64,000 nt of DNA from CAYNHF01 sp964397045 (GTDB lineage Bacteria; Actinomycetota; Acidimicrobiia; Spongiisociales; UBA5794). The notes below the pieces were generated by a model that searched no databases, was not told the DNA's origin, and saw only the letters and a list, made by a program, of their open reading frames with translations. The stretch lies in contig CAYNHF010000021.1 in assembly GCA_964397045.1 (NCBI GenBank), positions 56,942 to 120,941 on the forward strand. The letters run 5' to 3'. The translations under genes and the position numbers were made by a program. This document shows, one piece after another, positions 44,127 through 52,648 of the stretch (position 1 is the stretch's first letter; each line of letters begins with the position of its first letter).

Positions 44127-44177
44127 TGGGGATTGTCAGGTGTTTTCCCCAGGGGCCGGTCCGGGGACCGTCGCGGT

Positions 44178-46214
44178 TCAGTCCAGCTGGGCGCGAAGGG
44201 ATGCGGGATCTGAGACCGGCAGTTCGCAGACGAAGTGATGGCACACGTACGCAAGGCTGCCGGTCGGGCCGGGGCTGCGATCGGCCAGCAGCGGAATCCT
44301 GGGGTCGGAACCGGTACCGATGGCGAGCACGCAGGCCGGCCGAAACGCTTCCCACACCACCGTGGTCAGGTGGCGGCGCGAGTCTGGGGCGCCGACGATG
44401 GCGACCTGTTTGACGCCGGCCTGGGTGGTTGCCATGACCGCGATGAGATAACCGGCTGCACCGGGATATTGGTCGATCAACTTGCCGCCGGCTCTGAACA
44501 CGCCGTCGAGCCGAGCGTTGAGTCCTTCGTCCCCGGTGAGAGCATCGAGCATCTGGAGGGCTTCTGCGGCGAGGGCGTTGTCGGAGGGAGTTGGGTTGTC
44601 CATCAGGTTGACGGGTCTCGTCACGAGGCCACTGTCTGCTTCTGTCGCGTAGAACCCACCTTCGCTCGCACCGAACCGTTCGATCATTGCCATCGTGGTG
44701 GCTTGTCCTGCCTCGAACCATTCGGGGTCGCCGCTCGCTTGATACAGGCTGAGGTATCCAACCGCGACGGCTGCGTAGTCATCGCAGAACCCGGGAACGG
44801 AGGTAGTGCCTCCCCGCCAGCTCCGCATGATTCTGCCGTCCTCCGTGGTCAGCCGGGTCTTCACGAATCGGGCGATTCGAGTTGCGGTCTCCAGGTACCT
44901 GCGGCTGTCGAGCACCGCACCCGCTTCAGCGAAGCTGCGGATGGCCATACCGTTCCAGGCTGCGATCACCTTGTCGTCTCTACCGGGTCGGACTCTGACC
45001 TCGCGGGCAGCCAGCAAGATTCCGCGGGCGGTGTCGATCTTGGCTTGGAGGTCGGCTTGGTCGATTCCATGTCGCTGCGAAACCACTTCGAGGGTTGCGG
45101 GCAGGTAGAGGATGTTGGCCCCTTCGAAGTTCCCTGCCGTCGTTACCCCGAACACGTTTCCAATGAGACCGGCGTCGCTCCCGAGGAGGCGCTCCAGCTC
45201 CGCAGGCGTCCACACGTAGAACTTGCCTTCCTCGCCCTCGGAGTCTGCGTCCTCTGCTGCGTGCATCCCGCCTGCCGGATCCTGCATGTCTCGCTCGAGG
45301 TAATCGAGCGTGGCGATCGCCACGTCCCGGTAGCGGGTGTCCTCCGTCAGTTGCCACGCCCTGAGATACACGCGGGCGAGTAGTGCGTTGTCGTACAGCA
45401 TCTTCTCGAAGTGCGGGACCAGCCATCGCTCGTCGACCGCATAGCGGGCGAAGCCTCCACCGAGGTGGTCGTAGATCCCGCCGTTCGCCATGCCGTCGAG
45501 CGTCGTCGTGAGCACGGTGCGCAGCCGATCTGCCCGCCGGCCCTGCGGGTCGAGCGCCAGAATCCGCAGGATGAGCTCCAAGTTCGGTGCTTGCGGAAAC
45601 TTGGGTGCGCCGCCGAAGCCTCCGTGCGCTGCGTCGAAGCTGGCGATCAGCGAGTCGATGGCCTGATCCACAGCCGGCGCTCCCGGCGTTTCTGCGGATG
45701 GTGCAATGCGCCGGGTTGCGGCTGCGGTGAGCCGCGTCGCCTGATCGTCGAGCTCGCTGCGTCGCTCCTTCCAGGCTTCTGTGATCGCTTCGAGCACGCT
45801 GCGAAAGCTCGCGTGACCGCCTCGCGCCTCGCGTGGGAAGTAGGTGCCCGCGAAGAACGGTTCGGCGTCCGGTGTCATGAACACCGTCATCGGCCATCCG
45901 CCGTGCCCCGTCATCGCCTGAACTGCATCCATGTAGATGCGGTCGACGTCCGGTCGCTCTTCGCGATCGACCTTGATGTTGACGAAATGCTCGTTCATGA
46001 AGGTTGCGGTGGGCAGGTGTTCGAACGACTCGTGGGCCATCACATGACACCAGTGACAGGCCGAGTAGCCGACGGACAGAATCACAGGGACGTCGCGTTG
46101 TGTAGCCGCGGCGAACGCATCGGGACCCCAGATGTGCCATTCGACCGGGTTGTCGATGTGCTGGACGAGGTAGGGAGACAGCGCGGTCGGATCGAGATCG
46201 GTGAGTCGCGTCAT
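44178..46214 (-). CDS. YyaL/DUF255 thioredoxin-domain protein
   Basis: A 678-aa cytoplasmic protein of the widespread YyaL/spermatogenesis-associated 20 family. The N-terminal thioredoxin-like domain (about 1-165) carries SACHWCHVMAHESFE, with the CxxC pair at about 53-56. A long alpha/alpha-barrel follows (about 190-640), like N-acylglucosamine 2-epimerase-type barrels. Its reaction is unknown. The ATG at 46214 is the first of a clear family start (NPVEWHIWGPDAF follows). It is 287 bp from the divergent sigma factor gene. Confidence 0.9.
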   Translation of the reverse strand: MTRLTDLDPTALSPYLVQHIDNPVEWHIWGPDAFAAATQRDVPVILSVGYSACHWCHVMAHESFEHLPTATFMNEHFVNIKVDREERPDVDRIYMDAVQAMTGHGGWPMTVFMTPDAEPFFAGTYFPREARGGHASFRSVLEAITEAWKERRSELDDQATRLTAAATRRIAPSAETPGAPAVDQAIDSLIASFDAAHGGFGGAPKFPQAPNLELILRILALDPQGRRADRLRTVLTTTLDGMANGGIYDHLGGGFARYAVDERWLVPHFEKMLYDNALLARVYLRAWQLTEDTRYRDVAIATLDYLERDMQDPAGGMHAAEDADSEGEEGKFYVWTPAELERLLGSDAGLIGNVFGVTTAGNFEGANILYLPATLEVVSQRHGIDQADLQAKIDTARGILLAAREVRVRPGRDDKVIAAWNGMAIRSFAEAGAVLDSRRYLETATRIARFVKTRLTTEDGRIMRSWRGGTTSVPGFCDDYAAVAVGYLSLYQASGDPEWFEAGQATTMAMIERFGASEGGFYATEADSGLVTRPVNLMDNPTPSDNALAAEALQMLDALTGDEGLNARLDGVFRAGGKLIDQYPGAAGYLIAVMATTQAGVKQVAIVGAPDSRRHLTTVVWEAFRPACVLAIGTGSDPRIPLLADRSPGPTGSLAYVCHHFVCELPVSDPASLRAQLD

Positions 46215-46362
46215 GGCATCACCCTAGGTTCGCCCGGGATTGTCGCCTACGCCGCCAGATCGACCTCGCGACCGCGAACCTGCCGGAAACGTTACGGGAG
46301 TGGGAATACTGGAGCGGCGATCGGCGCTATGACTAGTGCCGGCTCCACCCCTGAAAAAGGAC

Positions 46363-46391
46363 TTCACAAAGGCGCGGCGATATGTGATATT
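46363..46391 (+). promoter_or_regulatory. Candidate promoter of the sigma factor gene
   Basis: TTCACA (46363-46368) and GATATT (46386-46391) are 17 bp apart and each agrees with the sigma-70 consensus at four of six positions. The expected start site near 46398 falls just before the palindrome at 46406. The -35 box lies within a CTTCACAA half-site shared with that palindrome. Confidence 0.45.
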
Positions 46392-46405
46392 GGGCTAGGC
46401 CCGGG

Positions 46406-46425
46406 CTTGTGAAGGGCTTCACAAG
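46406..46425. promoter_or_regulatory. Palindromic operator-like site
   Basis: CTTGTGAAG-GG-CTTCACAAG is a perfect 20-bp palindrome about 77 bp before the sigma factor start codon. The same half-site CTTCACAA occurs alone at 46362-46369. The pair of sites around the candidate promoter suggests a dimeric regulator binds here. The regulator is unknown. Confidence 0.6.
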
Positions 46426-46501
46426 ACCTTCTGGTCACCCCACGAAGTGCACAAGACTTGGCGTATCAAGGGCTACGGACCGTTCTGGAGGAACTCAATC
46501 G

Positions 46502-47551
46502 ATGGCAAACGGTGGTAAATCGCGTAGTAGGACGCTCGATCGAGCGGTCAAGGAACGCGCCGAAGCGAAGGATCGCATCGACCGCGACACGTTGTCGCGC
46601 TCGCGCAAGGACCGCGACAAGAACAAGCTGACCGACGAGCGCGGCCGCCTCACCACCGACCTCGTTTCACAGTATCTGACTGCAATCGGCGAGTACGAGC
46701 TGCTCACGGCCGAGAAGGAAGTCGACTACGCCCAGAAGATCGAGGCAGGCCAGGACGCCGAAGAGAAGCTCGAGGCACGCACGTTTGCAACGAAGTCCGA
46801 AGAGATGGCTCTCAAGCGCAAGGTCCGCCACGGCCGGGAAGCAAAGGACGCCTTTCTCACTGCCAACCTCCGACTCGTGGTGGCGAACGCTCGCCGCTAT
46901 GCCAACACTTCCGGCATCGACTTCCTTGACCTGATCCAGGAAGGCAACCTCGGCCTGATCCGCGCCGTCGAGAAGTTCGACTGGAGGAAGGGCTTCAAGT
47001 TCTCTACCTACGCCACCTGGTGGATCCGTCAGGCGATCACCCGCGCCATCGCAGACAAATCGCGAACGGTGCGGATCCCGGTGCACCTGCATGACACGCT
47101 TGCTGCCGTGCGTGCGGCTCAGGCGAGCCTGAAGGCAGAGCTCGGTCGCGAGCCGAAGCCGGAGGAAATCGCCGAAGAGGCCGGAGTGAACGTAGACAAG
47201 GTCGAACTGGCCCTCGGGGTAGCAGACACCGTGTCCCTTGAACAGCCTGTTGGTGAGGACGGGGCCCAGCTTGGTGACTTCATCGAAGATGAGGATGCGG
47301 TTGATCCGGTTCGGGTGACTGAGGAACTTGATATCGCAGACAGCCTGCGCAAGTCGGTAGAGCGGCTCCCGGTACGTGAAGGCCGCATCCTGGCGCTTCG
47401 CTACGGCTTCTACGACGGCGTGCCGCGCACGCTGGAAGAGATCGGCGAGGAGTTCAACCTCACCCGCGAGCGCATTCGCCAACTCGAGAAGCTGGCGCTC
47501 TGCCGCTTGCGTCACCCGAGCTTCGGGATCCGCGAGCAGGACCTGCTCTAA
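46502..47551 (+). CDS. RNA polymerase sigma factor, sigma-70 family (group 1/2)
   Basis: A 349-aa sigma factor. After a Lys/Arg-rich N-terminus, region 1.2 reads TDLVSQYLTAIGEYELLTAEKE, region 2 has NLRLVVANARRYANTSGIDF-type core and GLIRAVEKFDWRKGFKFSTY, region 3 has PVHLHDTLAAVRAA, and region 4.2 the typical TREXIRQLEKLALCRLRHP helix-turn-helix. It lacks the long region 1.1 of many primary sigmas, so it may be a group 2 factor rather than the principal one. The start ATG 46502 has GGAGG 10 bp upstream. A palindrome and candidate promoter lie upstream. Confidence 0.92.
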   Translation: MANGGKSRSRTLDRAVKERAEAKDRIDRDTLSRSRKDRDKNKLTDERGRLTTDLVSQYLTAIGEYELLTAEKEVDYAQKIEAGQDAEEKLEARTFATKSEEMALKRKVRHGREAKDAFLTANLRLVVANARRYANTSGIDFLDLIQEGNLGLIRAVEKFDWRKGFKFSTYATWWIRQAITRAIADKSRTVRIPVHLHDTLAAVRAAQASLKAELGREPKPEEIAEEAGVNVDKVELALGVADTVSLEQPVGEDGAQLGDFIEDEDAVDPVRVTEELDIADSLRKSVERLPVREGRILALRYGFYDGVPRTLEEIGEEFNLTRERIRQLEKLALCRLRHPSFGIREQDLL

Positions 47552-47698
47552 GCACGGCGCCGGTCGCGACCACTCTGGGGCCCTTCTGCAACGCGACAGG
47601 GCACCCAGGGTCAAAGGCTGGCGGGTTGGTGAGTCTTCTTGGATGAGCCAGGGTCCACCACCGCTAGTGTCCGTGCTGCAGAACCGCACGGAGGCATC

Positions 47699-48094
47699 GT
47701 GAAACTGCAGGCGCTCGTAGGCGGAAAGGCCGAAATCATCGGCGCAGAAGCCTCGTTGCGCGACGCAATCACCCATATGGCAGCACAAGAAGTCGACTGC
47801 CTGGCAGTAGCGGACGGTCGGGAGCTCGTGGGAATCTTCACCGAACGTGACTTGCTGGAGGCCAACGCCGACCGAGCAGATCTGGACACCACACCGGTGG
47901 CCGAATACATGGCGGAAGCCCCGGACGTGATGGCTCCTTCGGTGTCGGTGACCGAGGCCGCAACCTGGCTCATGCAGACTGGCTATCGGCACTTGCCGGT
48001 GATGGACGAGGGCGAGCTTCTCGGCATCGTTGCCGTGCGTGACCTGTTGTGGGCACTGCTGCCCGAACTCGACGGAACGTCAGAGGACGGTTGA
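47699..48094 (+). CDS. CBS-domain pair protein
   Basis: A 131-aa protein consisting of two CBS domains (about 5-60 and 75-125) with the end motifs ELVGIFTERDLLEAN and ELLGIVAVRDLLWALL. It is a second stand-alone CBS pair in this window, after 12804. It probably binds adenine nucleotides. The GTG start at 47699 has GGAGG 5-8 bp upstream; an earlier in-frame ATG at 47639 adds an unlikely leader. Its 3' end overlaps the convergent 48080 gene by 15 bp. Confidence 0.85.
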   Translation: MKLQALVGGKAEIIGAEASLRDAITHMAAQEVDCLAVADGRELVGIFTERDLLEANADRADLDTTPVAEYMAEAPDVMAPSVSVTEAATWLMQTGYRHLPVMDEGELLGIVAVRDLLWALLPELDGTSEDG

Positions 48095-48463
48095 AATCCT
48101 CCGATTGAGCGCGTCGAGCACCGCCTTCACGGTGGCAGCTGCTTCGTCGTTTGATCCGAGCAACGCACTTCCGACGAGTGGTTCATCCTCGCCTTCCATC
48201 ATCACCTGAGCCATGGCCACCTGTCCCTCGCCCAGCGGGGTCGTTGCGATGGCAGCCAGGCTGAGATTGACTTCGCTCTCAGTCACGCACTCGACGGCGC
48301 GCAGTGTTGCCTCCCCGACGAGACGGGGACGGTAGGACCAATCGGAGTCCCCGATGGCCTCACCGGCGAATTTGGCATCCTTCCACGCGAGGGTGATGAC
48401 CACCCGGGCGCGTTGGCCGTCGTCTGACTCTTGAATACTCACAATTGCGGGGCGTTCATCCAT
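48080..48463 (-). CDS. Hypothetical protein
   Basis: A 127-aa soluble acidic protein. It has alternating beta-like segments (ARVVITLAWKDAKFAG, VNLSLAAIATTPLG, VAMAQVMMEGEDEPLVGSALL) and a C-terminal helix. It resembles small dodecin- or hotdog-like regulators only loosely, and I assign no function. The ATG at 48463 begins MDERPAIVSIQE. It overlaps the convergent CBS gene by 15 bp. Confidence 0.6.
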   Translation of the reverse strand: MDERPAIVSIQESDDGQRARVVITLAWKDAKFAGEAIGDSDWSYRPRLVGEATLRAVECVTESEVNLSLAAIATTPLGEGQVAMAQVMMEGEDEPLVGSALLGSNDEAAATVKAVLDALNRRISTVL

Positions 48464-48636
48464 GTTGCCAGCGTAGCGCCGCGTGGTTACCCAGAGTGGT
48501 ATGCGCGGAGTCGGTTGGCGGCCGAATGGTTTCGGCGTTCCACAGATTGGGCGCATGGGCCGAGGTCGGCGTTGTAGGCCCTTGGCCGCTCCGGGTCGTG
48601 AATCGCGAGACGGGTCGGAAGTATGCCCGATCTCGG

Positions 48637-49185
48637 TTAGGGCCGGAGCCGTTGGATCACCGTCGCGGCTGCTTCCTCGACCGAATCGACGCATGTCACC
48701 AGCGAGCCGTCTGTGTCCAGTTCGTTGGCCAGGATGCCGACGACGCGGCGCCATCGTGGGCCAACCGTCACCACCGGAACCGCGGTTGCGCCCGAAAACT
48801 GGGCGACGAAGGCCAGGTTCCAGGCCACCATCAGCTCGGTGGCTGTGCCCAGGCTGCCCGGCAACGCAATCACCGCCGCCGAGGTATCCACCAGGTCGTG
48901 AATCCGTTCAGTCAGGCTGGGGGCGATGCGCTCTTCGAGAACATACGCGTTGGCGGCGGGTCGCGACGGGAAGACGCCCGGGGCGGTGACACCGATGACA
49001 TGGCCACCCGCGGCGGCCGCGCCGTGCGACACCGCCTCCATGAGGCCGCCGTAGCCGCCGGTGGCAACCCTGAAGCCCGCTTCGGCGAGGAGTCGACCGC
49101 ATCGGAAGCCGGCTTCGTAGTCTGAGTCACCGGGGGAGGCCGCAGAGGCACCGAAGACGGCGACGACTGGTTGCTGCGTTGACAT
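48637..49185 (-). CDS. LOG-family/TIGR00725-type Rossmann protein
   Basis: A 182-aa protein of the LOG (putative lysine-decarboxylase-like) superfamily. The nucleotide-binding pattern GGYGGLMEAVSHGA (about 42-55) and the acid/PGG-type loop PGSLGTATEL (about 110) are visible; the normal second Gly of PGGxGT is Ser here. Some family members cleave nucleotide 5'-monophosphates to the base (cytokinin activation), but this TIGR00725-like branch has no established role. The ATG at 49185 is the family start. Confidence 0.82.
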   Translation of the reverse strand: MSTQQPVVAVFGASAASPGDSDYEAGFRCGRLLAEAGFRVATGGYGGLMEAVSHGAAAAGGHVIGVTAPGVFPSRPAANAYVLEERIAPSLTERIHDLVDTSAAVIALPGSLGTATELMVAWNLAFVAQFSGATAVPVVTVGPRWRRVVGILANELDTDGSLVTCVDSVEEAAATVIQRLRP

Positions 49186-49266
49186 CGGCGACCAAGCTAG
49201 CGGCGTGCCTTCGACCCGGCGCCCCGGACACGGCCCCTTGGTCGGGTGGCGGCGCGTAGTCGAGGC

Positions 49267-49752
49267 TTAGGTGCTCGAGTCGGAGGCTTCCTCTGTGTCT
49301 TCGGCGGTGGGCTCAGCTTGGGAAAGATCTCCCTCGCTGATGTCGGCCGCGGCCTCGGCGTCGCAGACGAGGCGGACGTCGTCGACGGTCGCGGATTCGG
49401 CCTCGATCCCATACGAGAGGCGGTAGTGCAGAGCCTCACGCGGGCAGTCTGCCAGATTCCTGATGTCCCGGTGGTACACCTTGAGCTTGACCGGATCTGC
49501 CAAACCCTGGTTTCCGCTGATGTCGTTGACGCCGGTGTCAGCCATCTCCTGAGCGACGAGTTCCTCGAAGGTGGGAATGACCGGATCGGGGTCGTTAGCG
49601 CGAATCTCGGCGAGCTTCTTCTCGCGCTTGCTCAGCTTCTTCTCCGGTTCGATGCCCATCTCAGTTTCCATGGCCTTCCGCTGCCGGGTCGATCGCCAGT
49701 AGGCGACGCCGAGAACAACGGCAACCACAACAAGTCCAAAGACGATCTCCAC
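49267..49752 (-). CDS. Single-pass membrane protein of unknown function
   Basis: A 161-aa protein. One N-terminal helix (about 3-20) is followed by a basic stretch, a Lys-rich coiled-coil-like segment (about 30-50) and a soluble acidic domain with one Cys (about 105) near NLADCPREALHYRL. The last 25 residues are very acidic. No family is recognised. The GTG start at 49752 lies 5 bp downstream of the manC stop, so they may form one transcript. Confidence 0.62.
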   Translation of the reverse strand: MEIVFGLVVVAVVLGVAYWRSTRQRKAMETEMGIEPEKKLSKREKKLAEIRANDPDPVIPTFEELVAQEMADTGVNDISGNQGLADPVKLKVYHRDIRNLADCPREALHYRLSYGIEAESATVDDVRLVCDAEAAADISEGDLSQAEPTAEDTEEASDSST

Positions 49753-49757
49753 TGATC

Positions 49758-51173
49758 TCAGCTCCTTCCGTAATCGTCCTCGTAGCGTTCGATGTCGTCC
49801 TCACCCAGGTACGAACCGAGTTGCACCTCGATGACAACGAGAGGGACCGCGCCGGGGTTGGCGAGACGATGACGTTCACCGATCGCGATCGAAACCGTTT
49901 CTCCCTCCTGGACCAGGAGGAGATCGTCTCCCCGTGTCACCTCTGCAGTTCCGTTCACCACGACCCATTCTTCGGCGCGATGACGGTGCGACTGCAGTGA
50001 CAGTTTCGCCCCGGGAACGACCACCAGACGCTTGACCTGGTATCGATCGCCATCGGTGAGTATCTCAAAAGAGCCCCACGGCCGGTGTTCGATGCTGGCC
50101 GCCCCTGCCTCCGGTCGGTCCCGGTCGCGCAACGCTTCGACAATCTCGCGCACGCCCTGGGCACGACCTCGCGGGACCGCCAGCACCGCGTCCGGAGTCT
50201 CTACCACTACCAGATCGTCGATTCCGTAAGCGGCGACGAGGCGGCTCGTGGCGTGAATGTACGAGTCGGTGGACTCCAGCAGGAGGGCATCTCCGACGGT
50301 GGCGTTCCCTGCGTCGTCCTTGTCGAGCGCCTCCCACAGGGCGTTCCAGGACCCGACGTCGCTCCAGCCGGCCTCGAGCGGGAGCACCACCCCGGATGCG
50401 GTGTGCTCCATTACCGCGAAGTCGATGGAGTCGCTGGGGCAACTCCCGAAGGCGTCCGGGTCGAGCACCAGTGCACCGTTCACCGAGCCTGCGGTGACCG
50501 CAGTGCGGACCGCGGCCGCAATCTCGGGTGCGTGCGCCTCCAGTTCCGCCAGGTAGCGAGAGGCACGGAACAGGAACATCCCACTGTTCCAGAGGTGCTT
50601 CCCGCCTGCGAGGTACGTGCCTGCGGTAGCCGCGTCCGGCTTCTCCACGAATCGGTCGATGATGTAGGCCTCGGTGGAGACGGCTTCTCCCATCTCGATG
50701 TAGCCGTAGCCGGTCTCCGGCGCGTCCGGAACGATACCGAACGTGACGAGATGGCCGGCCTCTGCAAACGGCACCGCGGCAGCCACGGTCGCCTGGAAGG
50801 CGGAGGTGTCTGCGATCACGTGGTCGGCAGGGAGAACCAGCAGTAGGGGATCGTGTCCCGTGGCGGATGCGTCGAGGGCGGCAGCTGCGGCGGCCGGTGC
50901 CGTGTTGCGGCCTATCGGTTCGATGATGAGGCGCGCTTCGTGCCCTCGAGCCTCCATCTGTGAGGCAACCAGGTGGCGGTGGGCCGCGCTGCACACCACC
51001 GTGGGGCGGCCCAGCCCTTCCAGCCCGATGAGACGGTCCGCGGTCTGCTGCAGCATCGTGTGCCCACCGGTCAGCGCGAGCAGTTGCTTGGGCTCGACGG
51101 CCCGCGAGACGGGCCAGAGCCGGGTGCCGCTGCCACCGGAAAGGATCACGGGAATGATTTCGGACGTGGTCAT
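49758..51173 (-). CDS. manC: Mannose-1-phosphate guanylyltransferase / mannose-6-phosphate isomerase
   Basis: A 471-aa bifunctional enzyme of sugar-nucleotide synthesis. The N-terminal nucleotidyltransferase domain (about 5-290) opens with PVILSGGSGTRLWPVSR, contains LVLPADHVI and a FVEKPD segment. The C-terminal cupin domain (about 355-460) has KLSLQSHRHRAEEWVVVNG. It makes GDP-mannose from GTP and mannose-1-phosphate, with a possible isomerase step by the cupin domain. GDP-mannose feeds glycolipids and cell-wall polysaccharides. The ATG at 51173 is the family start. A small membrane protein gene follows it closely. Confidence 0.95.
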   Translation of the reverse strand: MTTSEIIPVILSGGSGTRLWPVSRAVEPKQLLALTGGHTMLQQTADRLIGLEGLGRPTVVCSAAHRHLVASQMEARGHEARLIIEPIGRNTAPAAAAAALDASATGHDPLLLVLPADHVIADTSAFQATVAAAVPFAEAGHLVTFGIVPDAPETGYGYIEMGEAVSTEAYIIDRFVEKPDAATAGTYLAGGKHLWNSGMFLFRASRYLAELEAHAPEIAAAVRTAVTAGSVNGALVLDPDAFGSCPSDSIDFAVMEHTASGVVLPLEAGWSDVGSWNALWEALDKDDAGNATVGDALLLESTDSYIHATSRLVAAYGIDDLVVVETPDAVLAVPRGRAQGVREIVEALRDRDRPEAGAASIEHRPWGSFEILTDGDRYQVKRLVVVPGAKLSLQSHRHRAEEWVVVNGTAEVTRGDDLLLVQEGETVSIAIGERHRLANPGAVPLVVIEVQLGSYLGEDDIERYEDDYGRS

Positions 51174-51343
51174 GGGTACAGAATATATCGGGGGATTTGG
51201 CGCGCTCGAAAGTGGATTATTGCAGTGCAGCGGGTTGTGGGGGAGGACCCCGCCGGCCGTGGAAGCGGGAGGTCCGCCTCCCTTGGCCTGATCGGGGGCC
51301 GTAATCGCGACCTAGGCTGCTGGCCGGACACGGAGGTGAAGAA

Positions 51344-52597
51344 GTGAACGACTTCGCGGCGTCCCGGGATCGGTTTCCCGCGCTCAGCCGTCTGGTGGAT
51401 GGTCGTCCCGCGGTGTACCTGGACGGACCGGGCGGAACCCAGGTTCCGGACTCGGTGATTGCCGCCATCTCCGGTTATCTGCGAGCCGGCGGATCGAATC
51501 ACGACGGCCCATTTGTCACGTCGCAGTACTCGGATGAGATAACCGAAGAGGCCAGGAAGGCGATGGCAGACCTCTTCAATGCGTCCGAGCCGGCCGAAAT
51601 CGCGTTCGGGCAGAACATGACGAGCCTGACGCTGTCCGTCAGTAGGGCGATTTCTCACACCTGGCGTTCCGGGGACGAGGTGGTGGTGACCAGGCTCGAC
51701 CACGACGCCAACGTGTGGCCTTGGGTGATTGCCGCTCGTGAGCAGGATGTCACGGTCCGCTTTGCCGACTTCGATCCGGCCACGGGCGTGCTCTCTCCTG
51801 ATGCGGTACGCGCGGTGATCACGGACCGAACTCGCCTGGTCGCGGTGTCGCATGCCTCGAACGCTCTCGGATCGATCGTGGACGTCGCCGAGGTAACGGC
51901 GGCGGCGCATGAGGTGGGAGCCCTGGCGTACGTGGACGCGGTGCACTACACCCCGCACGGAATCGTCGATGTGCAGGCGGTGGACGCCGACTTTCTCGTA
52001 GCTTCTGCCTACAAGTTCTTTGGTCCCCACACCGGGGTGCTCTACGGGAAGCGGCAGTGGCTCGAATCGATCGAGGCCGTGAAGATTCGCCCGGCGCCTG
52101 CCGACCCGCCCGGGAAGTGGGAGACCGGGACCCAGAGCTTCGAGAGCCTGGCAGGCGTGACCGCGGCGGTCGACTATCTGGCTTCGCTCGGTACGGGTAG
52201 TGGCAGGCGCGAGGCGCTGGAGTCGGGGATGGGAGCGATCGCGACTTACGAACAGGGTCTGTCTGCCAGATTCCTTGCCGGAGTCGCCGAAACTCCGGGG
52301 ATCGGACTGTTCGGCGTACCTTCCCCGGATGGAAGGACCCCCACCTTCGCGGTGTCGGTTGCCGGGGTCGCTCCCGACGAGGTTGCCGCCATGCTTGGAG
52401 CGATCGGGATCTTCGTGTGGTCTGGTCACTACTACGCGGTCGAGGTGATGACCCGACTTGGGGTGATCGATGATGGGGGTCTAGTCAGGATCGGGTTCGT
52501 GCACTACACAACACCCGAAGACGTTGACCTGGTGATAGACGCTTTGGCTGCCATTGCAGACGGCAGGCCCGTCGCCGGCATCAACCCTGCGGTCTGA
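51344..52597 (+). CDS. Class V aminotransferase, cysteine-desulfurase-like
   Basis: A 417-aa PLP enzyme of the TIGR01976-type cysteine-desulfurase-like family. The PLP Lys lies in FLVASAYKFFGPHTGVLYGK (about residue 224), with the usual VSHASNALGSIVDV and DAVHYTPHGIVDV segments before it. The start is GTG 51344, with GGAGGTGAAG upstream. No conserved C-terminal catalytic Cys loop of IscS type is evident, so desulfurase activity is uncertain. It lies alone between manC and the clc gene. Confidence 0.85.
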   Translation: MNDFAASRDRFPALSRLVDGRPAVYLDGPGGTQVPDSVIAAISGYLRAGGSNHDGPFVTSQYSDEITEEARKAMADLFNASEPAEIAFGQNMTSLTLSVSRAISHTWRSGDEVVVTRLDHDANVWPWVIAAREQDVTVRFADFDPATGVLSPDAVRAVITDRTRLVAVSHASNALGSIVDVAEVTAAAHEVGALAYVDAVHYTPHGIVDVQAVDADFLVASAYKFFGPHTGVLYGKRQWLESIEAVKIRPAPADPPGKWETGTQSFESLAGVTAAVDYLASLGTGSGRREALESGMGAIATYEQGLSARFLAGVAETPGIGLFGVPSPDGRTPTFAVSVAGVAPDEVAAMLGAIGIFVWSGHYYAVEVMTRLGVIDDGGLVRIGFVHYTTPEDVDLVIDALAAIADGRPVAGINPAV

Positions 52598-52648
52598 TCC
52601 GATTCGGTCGGGGGAGGCGATCCCAGCCGCCGGGTGAACAGTCGCGGC

